Source: Apium graveolens (lineage: Eukaryota; Streptophyta; Magnoliopsida; Apiales; Apiaceae). Taken from it: a DNA stretch of 64,000 nt. Below, piece by piece: positions 32,468 to 44,500 of this stretch. The stretch lies in NCBI RefSeq assembly GCF_009905375.1, contig NC_133650.1:299521957-299585956 (forward strand), in the 5' to 3' direction. The notes under the pieces are model-generated. The model was not told the DNA's origin, ran no database searches, and was given only the letters and a program-made list of their open reading frames with translations. Within the stretch, counting starts at the first letter, position 1; every line of letters starts with the position of its first letter. A program made the translations under genes and the position numbers.

Positions 32468-32721
32468 TTGTGTGAATAGAAATTAGGGTTTTGGTGGCGG
32501 AGAGGAAAGAGAAGAGAGTGATGAAGTGAAAGAGACGGGGAGGAGGAAATGAAATGATTTGGTAAAAAAATAAAACTGGTGACCCTGGCCCATTAAGTCC
32601 AGTAGTGAGTTTTTAATATTAATATAATTTTCAATTTTTGTGTTAAAAAAGGAAAGTGAGAAAAGTATATTGATATACCTAAAAAGGAAAGTGGGAAAAG
32701 TTTTTAGGGACGGAGGGAGTA

Positions 32722-33268
32722 CTAATCATGAATGATCATGATTAGCGTTTTTCTTCTTTTAATCAGCATGGCGTGATATGTTTTGATGGTTGCACTATTT
32801 CCTTTGTACTAGAATTTGCGGTATATGCCTTAGGTACTCCTGTACTTGTATAAAGCCATGATATGTTTTGATGGTTGGAATATTTCCTTTGTACTAGAAT
32901 TTGCAGTATATGCCTTGGTACTCCTGTACTTATATAAAGCCGTTTGTTTTCTGTTAATGCTTTTATACCGAGCCGTATAGTTTGTCTAGTATGATGTTTT
33001 CCATGCAGTTTACGGTTCAACTTATGCACAACCGTTGCACGTACAGCTAGTTTTGGCATCATCAATTTTTGCGAGTAAACATTACTGATTACTCGGTTGC
33101 GGACTGGCAACTTATTGCTTAATCATTGCATTGTTTATGTTTCTTCTTGTTTCCTACGGACTCAGTTGTGCATTCTTAATAAGTTTTTTCAGTTTGAAAA
33201 AAGTGGATGGGGATGTAACACCAAAAGAAAAGAAAAAGAGTTGGAGAAACAGTAATGGTATTTTCTTT
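32722..33268. repeat. Spacer with an 85-bp tandem duplication
   Basis: GATATGTTTTGATGGTTG followed by CCTTTGTACTAGAATTTGC and CTCCTGTACTT occurs twice, units starting at 32775 and 32860. Nothing else is recognised between the mariner element and the LINE. Confidence 0.6.
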
Positions 33269-33419
33269 GGAAAATAGATTAATTTTTATTTTTGAAATAA
33301 AAGTACTTGCTTGTATTAATAATCATCCATCAAAAGATTACACAAAATAAACTCAGGTGGTGTGTCATACCACTCCCTTGGACCTGAACTAGAATAAGCA
33401 GCTCTTGTAATTTCGTGCG

Positions 33420-36400
33420 TCACATTATTCGCAAATTGCGGCACAAATTAAATAACACATGCTCATAGTGTTTAGCTAACTCGCTACAATCTTCAACAAT
33501 CGTGTGAAACAACGAACCTCCATTTTGTCCATGTATCGCATCTATTAAAAGCTTTGAGTCTGACTCAAACACACAATTACGGTTTCTCCAACTGTTCACC
33601 CATGACAGCGCCTCTCGCATACTCATTCCTTCAGCTTCCTTTGGTGATATGTACCCTCTGATTCTACTATATTGCGCTCAAAGAAACGCCCCAGTTTCGT
33701 CTCGAACAACGCACCCAACAGTTACAAAATCCCATCTCGGTTGACATGCAGCATCAATATTAACTTTAACACATCCAATAGAAGGCTTGCACCACGATCT
33801 CGTAGATACTACAGACGTATTCCCTTCCTGCACTCCAGATTCTCTAGCTCGATTCCAACCAGCCAACAAGTTTACAACCATTTGTTTAACTCCAAATACA
33901 GACATAGTAATTTTCTCCCACACCCCTTACTTCTTCGCACCCAAAGACCCCAGCAAAACAATCCCGCCATTAAGCATTGATCTCGTGTTGCTGAATTAAG
34001 CACTCGTTTGATAGTCTCGATTCCTGTTTCCACCTCCCTAGTATACACCAAGTTTTGCATTCCTACGTTCTCCCATATCTCACGAGCAAAACAGCACTGA
34101 AATAGAACATGGCCTACATCTTCTGCATAATTGTGGCACCACCTGCATTGAGCTACTATCTCAACTATTTTAGTACGCAAGGCCTCGGAAACACACCTCT
34201 GACTACTCTCCACGAGAAAATTAATATTTTGCCGGGTAATTTTAAACTCCACAACCTGGTCCACATCTGTCTCTCTTGGCATTCTGATTCTCCCTTAAGC
34301 AATCTATAACAGCTTCGAACCGAGAACTTACCCTTTGCATCAGGTATCCAAAACCACGAATCCGACTTACTCCGTAACGGTATTGGTACTTGATATATAA
34401 ACTTTTTATCTCTGTTATTACACAACTCGTTTAAGATATCTGCCTCTCATTCCTGCCCATCCTCAGTCATCAAGCTATGAACTGTGGCATCTGTAAGCTC
34501 ATGGTGTAACACACTTGTAACATATCCATTCGCCCCATCAGGAAGCCAAGGTACCTGCCAGATTTTTGTATCATTTCCATCCCCTATACGCCTCCTACAT
34601 CCTTGTTTCACCACATGCATAGCTTCAAAAATACTACGCCAAACATAACTCAGATTAGCACCCAAAGAAGCATTTAAAAAATCTGTTTTTGGATAATACC
34701 TAGCCTTCATTAGCTGAGTTACCACCTGGTTTTCATTGTTCAGCAAACGCCATGCCTGTTTCGCAAGCATTTCTACGTTGAATTCACTCAAACTTTTGAA
34801 CCCCAGTCCTCCCACCTCTTTAACTTCACATAACCTTTCCAATTCCAGCCACCTTATTCCACCTGTTTCGCCATCATTCCCCCACTAATACTTATTCATC
34901 ATCCTCTGATTCCCTTCGACAATCTCTCTCGGAATTAAGAACAAACTCATCCAAAAATTTGGGGTGGTTTGTGCTGCTGCTTTTAGAAGCGTGATCTTGC
35001 CTCCTTTCAAGATGACTTGATTCCCCCAATTCTTTAATTTCTGATCAATCTTATCCAACAAGAATTTAAATTTCGCCACCTTTTTCCTACCCACCATCAT
35101 TGGCATACCCGGAGATTTCCTGGATTGTTAACTGCTCGAACTCTTAACTGATCACACACTTTTCTTCTATTTTCTTCACTTGTATTAGGAGAAAACACCA
35201 CCGTGGATTTATTATAATTAACAACCTGACCCAAAATCTATTCATATTTGTTCAAGATTATCTTCATTATATTTTCCTCCCCCTCCACGGCTCTAAAGAA
35301 AAAATAACAATCGTCGGCGAATAATAGATGCGATATCGTGGGTGCCCCTCGTGCAATGGTACATCCATGTAACAATCCTACACTTTCATTCCGCCTAATC
35401 ATCGCACTCAACCCCTCAGCACAAAGAATGTAAATATATGATGATATTGGGTCCCCATGCCTTATATCACGAGATGGGATAACACTACCAAACTCTTGAC
35501 TATTATGCATAAAGCTGTATGACACCGAAGAGATTAGCTTCATCACTCTGTCAATCCACGTTTGTTGAAACCCAAATTTATTCATCATGCTGGCAATGAA
35601 TCCCCACTCTAATCTATCGTACGCCTTCGATATATCAATTTTTAATCCCGCCACTCCATTATTCCCCTGTTTCTTCCTTCTCATATAATGATTAACCTCA
35701 AAAGCCACAAGTGCGTTATCAGTAAGCAGCCGCCCTTCTATGAAAGCACTCTGCTTATCCGAAATAATAGAGCCAAGGCACCTTTTCAATCTATTTTCCA
35801 ATACTTTTGATAAAATTCTCACAAGAACATTACACAATGATATTGGGCGCAAATCTGCCATCGTTTCAGGACCCTTAACCTTCGGAATGAGGCAGATTAA
35901 AGTTCGATTTACTCTCGTTGGCAACTCTCCTGTACCAATGAACTTTCGACAAAAATCAACCACATCGTGTTTAACCACTCCCCAGAATGACTGATAAAAC
36001 GCAGGATTAAAGCCATCTATCCCTGGCGCTTTCTCAGGTTGCATCGAAAACACCGCATTCTTCACCTCTTCCTCTGTTATTTCTGCCACCAGTGCCATAT
36101 TATCTTGTTCCTCCACCTGGTTAACTTTCTCTCGTTCTGACAAGCTCCCATTTAACGTTGCTACAGTAAATATTGTTGAGAAGTAACTCTAAATAACCTC
36201 ATGTATTTCCTCCCTTGATTAACACCATTCCCCATCATTATTTTTAATCCGGTCTATAGCATTTGACTTTCTCCTTTGCGATGCATATCGATGAAAAAAA
36301 CGTGTGTTTTGATCTCCTTCCTTTAACCAGAATTGCTTAGCTCGTTGCTTCCAATATATTTCCTGCTTTTCCAAGAGCTGCAAAAACTCCCATCTAACTT

Positions 36401-39039
36401 TATTATACACGCTTATACCATGGGCATCTCTTCTAGATCGTAATTTTCGAAGCCTCTCTCTGCACAACTTCAATTTTTCTTTATATTCATTACTCAGTCC
36501 TTCTCCTCATTCTTGTAGCTTAAGTCCACAATACTCGACTTTTTCCATAATTTCTTTGTCTGCAACTTCTTCCCATCCGCTTACAACAATATGCTTACAC
36601 TCATTTTCTCGTAGCCAAACATTTTCGAACTTAAATCTACGCTTTCTTAGTAAATATACTTGCTTATTCAACTGAATATATATTGGTAAATTGAAAGGAA
36701 TATGTCCTAAGTCCAATCGTGTATTAGGATTTAGGAATAACTTTTATGTAATCTGTTTTGATTTCATTGATATTAATAAAGACTTATTTTATTTTTATTA
36801 CGGGCTCTATCTATTTAAGTGTTTAAATAAGATATACCATAGTTTAGAGTAAAGCTTTTTATGGATTATGATGAGATCATAATAGTGAGACCTAAAAAGA
36901 TGATAACTCTAAACTTAAATAGTTCCTGGTCATAGGATTACTAACTGGTAATTAATAATCCGCAAAGATCGGTACATACTATGTTTGCTTCATTATGAAG
37001 GATGTCTGTTCTCATAGACATTTGTGTGGTAACACTATAGCTAGTATGTAGGTGCTTATTATAGAATAAGTTCACTGAACATGACTCGCCCAGCTGAACA
37101 ACTGATGGAGTTCACTCACGTGTCAGCAGTTCTTCGCTTAGTGATAGTTGTACAAGTATCCTTAGACTTGAGGTCATTATAGTCATCTTGTGTACACTGA
37201 ACTATGCTTTGGTTTAGTTCTTAGTCTCCAGGGACAATTATTAGGGCTCTTCTGGGTATAGAAATTTGTACACGAAGATAGTGTATGATCAATAAATGAT
37301 CTACCCCTTCTAGTGAAGGAAGCGAATGTTCAAGGCTGATCCACTTATGCTAGTTCAGGAATCTCTGGCCTGAGTAAATGAAATTAGAAAGGAGTTTCTA
37401 ATTTGCATAGAACTACGCATAGTAAATGGTAAGCAAGTGATTGAATTAGATAGGCTTGACACGAGATCCATGCCTTGTATTTAATCGAGACATTGTAGGG
37501 TAGAAGGAGTTTATTGTACGGTAACTATTCACTGACAGGTTCTTGGTATTCTAAGCAGTGAATTCATATTATCCGGATAGTCGCGATATGTTGAGAAGCA
37601 TCACTCACGATGTAGAATAAATGTGATTAATTAATTAATCATATTTAATAAATTAGAGAATTTATATAAATAATGATAAAATAGTTTTATTATTATTTAT
37701 TTCTACTACCGGCTTAATATTGAACCTACAGGGTCACACCATAAAAAGAGAATGATTTAATGTTGGAGGAATTAATTAATAATGGCTAATAATTATTTAT
37801 TTGTGAAATAAATAATTAATTGGCAAATTTAATAATTGATTAAATGAGATTTAATTGATTATAAATTAATTAAGAAAAGTTCTTAATATTATTAATTAAA
37901 GGATTTAATTTTTGGAAATTAAATCAAGAGAGAGAATTATTTCTAAAGTGTTTAGAAAAAGGATTAATGATTAAAATGTGTTTTAATTATTAATGAGAAT
38001 AATAAATGGGATAATAATAATAATATTTATGGGAAAATTTCAGCTGAAAATTTTGCCTATAAATACACTATTATAGACCCTATTTTATTCGAACCCACAT
38101 CAAACCCGAAAACCCAAAAAGTTTGGAAAATCCAATTCTCTCCACCTCCTTCCTCCTCCTTAACATCGTTTTCTTGGTGGATACCGGTGGAATGCTTCAC
38201 ACTTGAGGAGCAACTGCTAAGGATCTCTGATCGTTGTCTCCGAATTATTTTAAAAGGTTAGATTTGATCCCTCGAATTTTTATTCACGATTTATATGTTT
38301 TTATTTGGATTTTGTATGTGTAAAAGTGTTTTGTCATGCCCCCGCTGCGTTAAAAATCCAACATAAATGATCTGACGTAGATACATCCATCACCCTTAAC
38401 TCTGCCTGTGGAAACAAATCGCGCCACAGCTGATTTTATAAACGCCCTGTCTAATCTTTCTTGCGTCCAATTTGACTTACCTCTGGACTTCTCCCAAGTG
38501 TACTTTTCCCCGTTGAACCCTATATCCATCAACCCACAGTCATTAATCGCCTCTGAAAAACCTGTCAGCAAACTAAGTGGTTGTTCACGCCCACCTCGTT
38601 TATCCCCTACCTCCATCATATCATTAAAATCACCAAAAATACATCATGGAAGCGTCGAATTTTCAGCCAAACCCCGTAAAATCTCCCAAAAAAATCTTCT
38701 TCTTCCACGCTCAGGACACCCATAGTACCCAATATACCTCCACCGTCCCACCTATTCATTTTCTACCTCGAAGTCTATGTAATGAGTGTCACTATCTGTT
38801 ACCTGACATCCACCTTTAGTTATCCATAACAACGCTAGTCCTCCACTGTGCCCACGTGCCTCCACAACCCAGTACTACGTAAACTGAATAGCTTTACAGA
38901 CCTCTTTAACTTTTCCTTCTTTAGCTACTGTTTTCGACAAGAAAATAATATTAGGTTTTATTTGTTGGGTAATCTCCTTAAGGAACTGAATTGCACGTGG
39001 TTTACCCAGCCCACGGCAATTCCACGCCAATATACTCAT
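33420..39039 (-). pseudogene. LINE ORF2 pseudogene: endonuclease, reverse transcriptase, RNase H
   Basis: Starting at ATG 39039 (MSILAWNCRGLG) it encodes the AP-type endonuclease (GDFND, then IGFNGEKYTWE, about 38400-38600). The solo LTR interrupts it. Then come the reverse transcriptase (35238-36143) with EKAPGIDGFN, ADLRPISLCN, LKIDISKAYDR and the catalytic box FADDC, connector pieces at 34165-35106, a zinc-binding remnant near 34150, and a plant-type RNase H (33420-33923; VNIDAAC, EALSWV, FESDSK). Several stops and frameshifts separate the pieces. Confidence 0.85.
36692..38363 (+). mobile_element. Solo LTR of the Angela-like copia family inside the LINE
   Basis: A 1672-bp LTR, TGAAAGGAATATG...AAATCCAACA, flanked by TAAAT (36687-36691 and 38364-38368). 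It is clearly homologous to the LTRs at 47998-49904 and 56729-58381. No internal sequence is present, so it is a product of recombination between two LTRs. Confidence 0.93.
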
Positions 39040-40192
39040 TTGTCTAGGCGGGCCTGTAAAACAGGTCCTGCCTTCAACTCGTTTTCTGGCCCACTTGTTT
39101 TGTCCTTATCTGACTGGATTGCAGGCCCATTTTCCTCCAAAACTGTTGTCATATCCACACGCTTTCGTTTTGAATCCAAAATAATCATATCATCTTCACT
39201 TTTGTTCCCGCCTTGTGCTATCTCTTCCGTGTTTAACGTGTCTCGATCCCCTACCTTACTCCCCAAATCTCGCGACACATAACGAATCCCACCTTCAGCT
39301 CCTGGAATTTCGCCTACTCTACCATCCACCTCAATGAAACGTGTTGCCTCCGTAACTCCGCCATGACCGTCGTCTGTACCTTTAATCTTGTCCCCACGCG
39401 ATGTCCAACCCTGACTCATATCATCCCCATTTCTCAGCCATCGAGATCCAATATTCTGATTCTTCATATTTCCCATGGGTGCTCGTAACCATACACCATA
39501 CGCTTTATCGATAACTTTATCTGGATTCGCATACGTGACTACACAGTCCCGTTCCGAGTGACCCAATATGCCACAGACAAAACAAAAAGTACTCAGCCTT
39601 TCATATTTAAAGTTTACCCAACTCCATGCACCTCCCTCTCTTTTGATTTTCATTCTTCTTTTCAATGGCTTAGTAATATCCATTTTTACTCTTATTCGCA
39701 CAAACTAATGGCCCCGGAGTATTCTTTGAATCCACCTTAATAAACGACCCTATATAGTTCTCAACACTTTGCAAGATTTTCTCTGAGTTCATCCCTATGG
39801 GCAGATCATAGAGTTGAACCCATATATCAATTGTGTTTAACGAAACTAGATGGGGATCTTCATGATTCTCCAATTTTTTATACACCAGTAAACTCTGTTC
39901 GAAAGTCCACGAGCCTCCCTCTGAAGATCTAGAACATGAAAGAATGTAAATGAATACCTCTGACCGCCTAAATCATGTATTTTCATGCCCTCTTTTGGCC
40001 TCCATAACGATGCTATTACGTTCTGCATGGCCTGGAAATTGATATTCTTTTCCGTAAGAAACTTCCCTACTAGTACATACATGTTCACAGTTTGACCCTC
40101 AGCTTCCCCCTCAATCACTACTCCCCCGCTTCCTCCTCCTCCAATGTCATCTTTGCATACACTTCTTCCAGATTTTCCATTGCTGTTCCCAT
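39036..40192 (-). pseudogene. LINE ORF1 pseudogene (DUF4283 and zinc knuckle)
   Basis: From ATG 40192 (MGTAMENLEEVY) the frame breaks after about 24 codons, then continues as a DUF4283-type RNA-binding domain (NINFQAMQNVIASLW, about 39900-40060). A further shift precedes the CCHC knuckle FCFVCGILGHSERDC (about 39560-39600) and a basic, Gly-rich C-terminus. ORF1 proteins of plant L1 elements coat the LINE RNA. Its TGA overlaps the ORF2 ATG as ATGA at 39036-39039. Confidence 0.8.
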
Positions 40193-40330
40193 CTCGTTAC
40201 TCTCCAATACGCCTTAATTCAATGAAAAAATAAAACAGATAAACTTGACTAATAACTTGTCATTTGACAAGACAGAAAACTTGCAAGCAAGACTTGCTTT
40301 TGGAAAATGTGGAAAATAGATTAATTTTTA

Positions 40331-41517
40331 GTTAGGTGCAATTTGTCACAATTTTGAAACTATAAGTTCAATTCGGTCATAATTTTATGTGTTTCCACTG
40401 AACATATGAATGCTTTTGGACAATTCGGTCCAATAGGTGCAATCCAAAGCAAAACTGGAGGTTAAGAGTGCAATATGAAACTAAATAAAATACAAGACAA
40501 ATTTGACAAAACGTCCAAATAGAAGGCCTTTCAAACTACCAGAAATGTGCAATTGCAGAAATCCTTTTTTCGTCAAATCAGAAAAATGTTTTGCAAAAAT
40601 TACATAGATTTTTGCATCTAATCTAAAAAGAACCCTCAACATTAGAATCCATTAATTATTTAAAACCTCAGAACATACATTTGACAAGAGTGTCATTTCT
40701 TTCCCCTTGCTGCAATATCAATAACCTTTGCCACTGAATAAAAGTTCCTCGGTCATAGAGGTCTTGCTTAAGTTCTGTAAAACCAAAATCAAGAAGTTAA
40801 TGCTGATAGAAGAATAAAAATAAGTTAGTTCTGTATATTTAACAAAATTGCCTCAATATTTTAGGTAGGAAATTTCTGCATCAACTACTCATAAGTACCA
40901 TTTTGATGATAGCTGAAGAAACATGATGCATGTGAATGCCAAGTCCTAAATCTAACCTGAAAAGCTCTAAAAAAAAATTAAAGGTTTGTCTTGCCTTCTG
41001 AAATGGACTTTCCATTAAATCTTCCTAAGGGGGCAAGTTACCAGAAGACTATTTTCAAAGTAGAGAAATCCTATTTCCTATTTAGTATATAAAAGGATCC
41101 TACTCCAAATTTAAGGTACGCAATATTCTGCACTCTAATTGGCCGCAAAACTGCCATACACTGTTCTCTTGCATAAAATCTTCTTTCCATTGTTTTACAC
41201 ATGCCAGAAAGTCTCCCTGAAAGGCCCCCTTGTTAAACTTTGTTTTGCAGGTTAACAGCCCAAAAACTGACTGAAAACCTCTAGCCACTCCACCACAATA
41301 ATCATAGCGCAAATTATCTAACACAACAGTGTAGAAACTAAATGATTAGAAGATTCTCATGGTTAATTTGTCAACGGTTCTCTAATAAGTTAGTACTGAC
41401 AAGCATTGTTAACAGTTAATACCTTCCACGGTAAAAGAAATCAAGCTCATTGTTCCCATCAGGGTGATCAGAAACCATTTCTGTCTTAATTGACTTCGAA
41501 AAATACTCCAGAATAAA
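40331..41517 (-). other. 3' flank of the SNM1 gene
   Basis: After the stop codon the minus strand has an intron-like stretch: donor GGAAG/GTATTA near 41425, branch-point-like TACTAAC near 41393 and acceptor GTGTTAG near 41325. This may be a 3' UTR intron. The remainder shows no recognisable gene. Confidence 0.4.
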
Positions 41518-44500
41518 TTATCGCCCTTTTGACCATTCCTTAAAGTAAGACTGCATCTTATCCCGAGTCGCAGCATTTCCCACATTGACAGTTGGAATTA
41601 TTTTCTCAGGCCCCAAAAACTGTTTAAAGTGATTCAGATTAACTGGACTTGAAAGTAATATAAACATTATGGTTATAGCAGAATAAAGCGACAAGAAGAT
41701 TTTTAGAGCAAGTTATAAACTTGTATCATAATCTATTACCTGAACAAACTCCCTCAATTCAGTAAAGCTAGAATGTTCGCTGTATGGAACTCCTGCAAGA
41801 AGATGAATAGTAAGTCTTGCAGGAGGTCCTCTCATACTAGAATAAGCATCTGATATATTTTTGTCAAGCAAAATGAACAAAATTCTCTTGCAGCATCTTC
41901 AGAAATGTAATTGTGCTAGTGTTTAAAAAGTAGCTTAGAAAAACCGCGGAATATGACAATGCATACAGTAAAAATCTATAATTTTAAGATAATAAATAGA
42001 TCTACATGCAAAGCAATATACTTAGATATATCTAACCATAAAGAGTAACGGAGCCTTTGGAATTGGGCTTGATTAGATCCAATTGGCTTCCGGTAGTTTC
42101 AGAGAAAGTCCAACCTGAAGAAGAGGAGATTGCATTTTTAGCAACATCCTACACTTGAGTCCATTTACTTCAAATGCTGAGTCAAACTGGAGAGAAATTT
42201 ATATTCTCACCTGTTGGCCGAAATGCCAAAACTGACATGTATCGACCACTGTACGACTTCATATATTTCTCCAATATCTATTGAAAATATGTGACCAGCT
42301 TTGCTTTAGGGAACATACTTGTTACAATTGTAAACTATTCGAATTAAAAATACCTCAAATTTTAGGGACGACATAGGCAGAACATGTAGAGGTGTATCAT
42401 TCCCATCTGTACACAGACTACCAGATATTTCAGGCCAACCAAAGGACTGCAGGATACGCCTCCTCGAAGAATCGGCATGTATTTTCACCTATCAGAAAGA
42501 AAGAGACTATATTATGTATCAAATACAGTCTAAAATGTTAGAAGATAAGTTACAATGCCAGGTGAATAACATATTTAATAATTACTGTCTAAAAAGTCGA
42601 AAGATAAGTCAGATAAACAGGTCAATACTTACTTTATGCTTGTAGTCTTAAAAAACATTAAATTACATAAAGATAGTCGGTTCACGGAAAGTAATATATG
42701 GGACAGAGTAGTTGATAACCATGTTTCTGGTGGACCTGCTTAAATTTGTAGACCCAAGAAATCTGGAAGGCATGTCAATTCGGTCCTGATTATAAGCAAT
42801 GAAGTACGCCAAAGTAAAATTTCGGTCTCAGAAATCTTCATGGGACTAGATATTATTTCCATGTCTCTTGTCACTAATAACATTAGGACAAATTGAGAAT
42901 ATATGGCCATCTCGGCATCTCACCATGAGCTGTCCTTTTAACATTACGACCCTCAGTGGTGTACAAGGCACCCGTGGCTCTACTGGTATAACACCATTTA
43001 AGATATTACACAGGATAATTGCATCGTCAATCTTACCCCGCTCATTGTCCCGTTGAAAGACTTTAAAAGATCAATTAAGTTAATTCCTAAACTACATGCC
43101 ATTTCAGAACTTTATTGTAATCTTCCAAATGTATTGAATTTGTTGTCATCTTACAGTTGTATATCAGGCATTTATATTTCAAATTTTCCATTAATAAAAG
43201 TATAAAATCCTTAATAATTATGACATATTAGAATCCAGACTTGTGGTAACATTATATGTAACCACGTATCCGAACATGTTTAGTTAAAAAACAAAGTATC
43301 CTAACATACTTACAAACTCAAAAGTGCTCGAACCATGCTCACATCACTGCTTACATGATGCAAATTACTAAGGCACGATCGTAAATATTATGCCCACTAA
43401 AAGCACCCACCACTCCACTAACATGACAAATAATACTTTCAAGCAACAAAAGAAACAATCTTAATTAGCAACAAAAAAACGAATGATATTATTGTATTTA
43501 AGCATCATGTGTATTAACTTTACTTGGTAGTTAGTAAACTAGCATGGGATTATGCCCTACTAATGCTAATCACGATTATCACGTGCTACTATCACAGAAC
43601 AGGCGACAAGTTTTTTATTTAAGGATCAATATTTTTGTCATATTTACCATCCTACTACAAACATGAAACATAGCTTAGAGATTTAAGATTAAGATGCACT
43701 GAGCTACTAACTTACTGTGTTGGAACTTACAGCCAGTACTTGTAGGCAATGGAATATCAAAGAGATGGGAGCAAAATACCAGGTAATTAAAAAATATTAA
43801 CACAAACAGCCTGCTAAGATGGCACTCTGAAGGTCCTCTCTGCCCTAATATTTCATCTCTCCCTCTTATATTCTAATTTCTCTCATCTCCCATTCTTTTC
43901 TGTGGTGGATTTCATTCAGTAAATTAATTTTTTTCTGACTAAATTCAATACTTGGTGAAACCCAATGCACGGTGGTCTAAAAGATGCAGTTTCTTCTTTC
44001 TCCGTGCTTTATACAAAGTCGGATTGGATCTGATTCTTAATTTATGGTTAAAAGTGACTGCCTAGACAATTATGATAAGCATCGCTTTAGTTGTGGTAGA
44101 AGAACCAAATTTTCTTTCACCAGGATCACTGAGGATAAAATTCTAAGACTAGAACATGCAAACAAATTGCTCTGTAGCAAGGAAGAAATAGGTGAATTAC
44201 AATCCAACCGCCTTGAAAATAGCAAGATAAACTGATTTAGGCAAAGCTTATATGAATAAAAAGACAATACGTACCATTAATGCCTTGGAAATAGCAAGAT
44301 ATACAGACTCTTTCCCTATGCTATATGCCCCAACAATGATAAGGGTCTTAGGTTTTTTCTTCAAAATATTCTTTGTAACTTTGACAACGAAGTTCAGTAC
44401 CTCTTCCTTCAAAGGAAATCTGAAAGAATGTAAGATATCAAAATTTAACATCACAAACAGGAGAGGAGTGGAAGTAAAATCCCAAGAACCAACACAAAAA

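Larger units (their letters stand above)
28837..32719 (+). mobile_element. Mariner-like element (plant MLE), inactive, with nested hAT MITE
   Basis: The left end CTCCTCTGTACCCAAAAGC and the right end, whose complement is CTCCCTCCGTCCCTAAAAAC, form terminal inverted repeats, each flanked by TA (28835-28836 and 32720-32721). The ends match Stowaway MITE ends. Inside are a broken mariner transposase (plus strand), tandem-duplicated 3' DNA, an antisense ORF, and a hAT-type MITE at 29053-29872. Without that MITE the element is about 3.1 kb. Confidence 0.8.
33289..40310 (-). mobile_element. L1-type LINE retrotransposon, minus strand, with 20-bp target duplication
   Basis: The 20-mer GGAAAATAGATTAATTTTTA occurs at 33269-33288 and 40311-40330, bracketing ORF1 and ORF2 remnants on the minus strand, so both ends of the insertion are defined. 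It is about 5.3 kb without the nested solo LTR (36692-38363). The 3' end (low coordinates) is A/T-rich rather than a clean poly(A). Both ORFs are broken, so it is inactive. Confidence 0.9.

Noticed and set aside
41100..41324. 74-aa minus-strand ORF after SNM1
   Set aside because: No ATG opening, domain or proper splice phase joins it to SNM1; kept only as a 3' UTR exon possibility.
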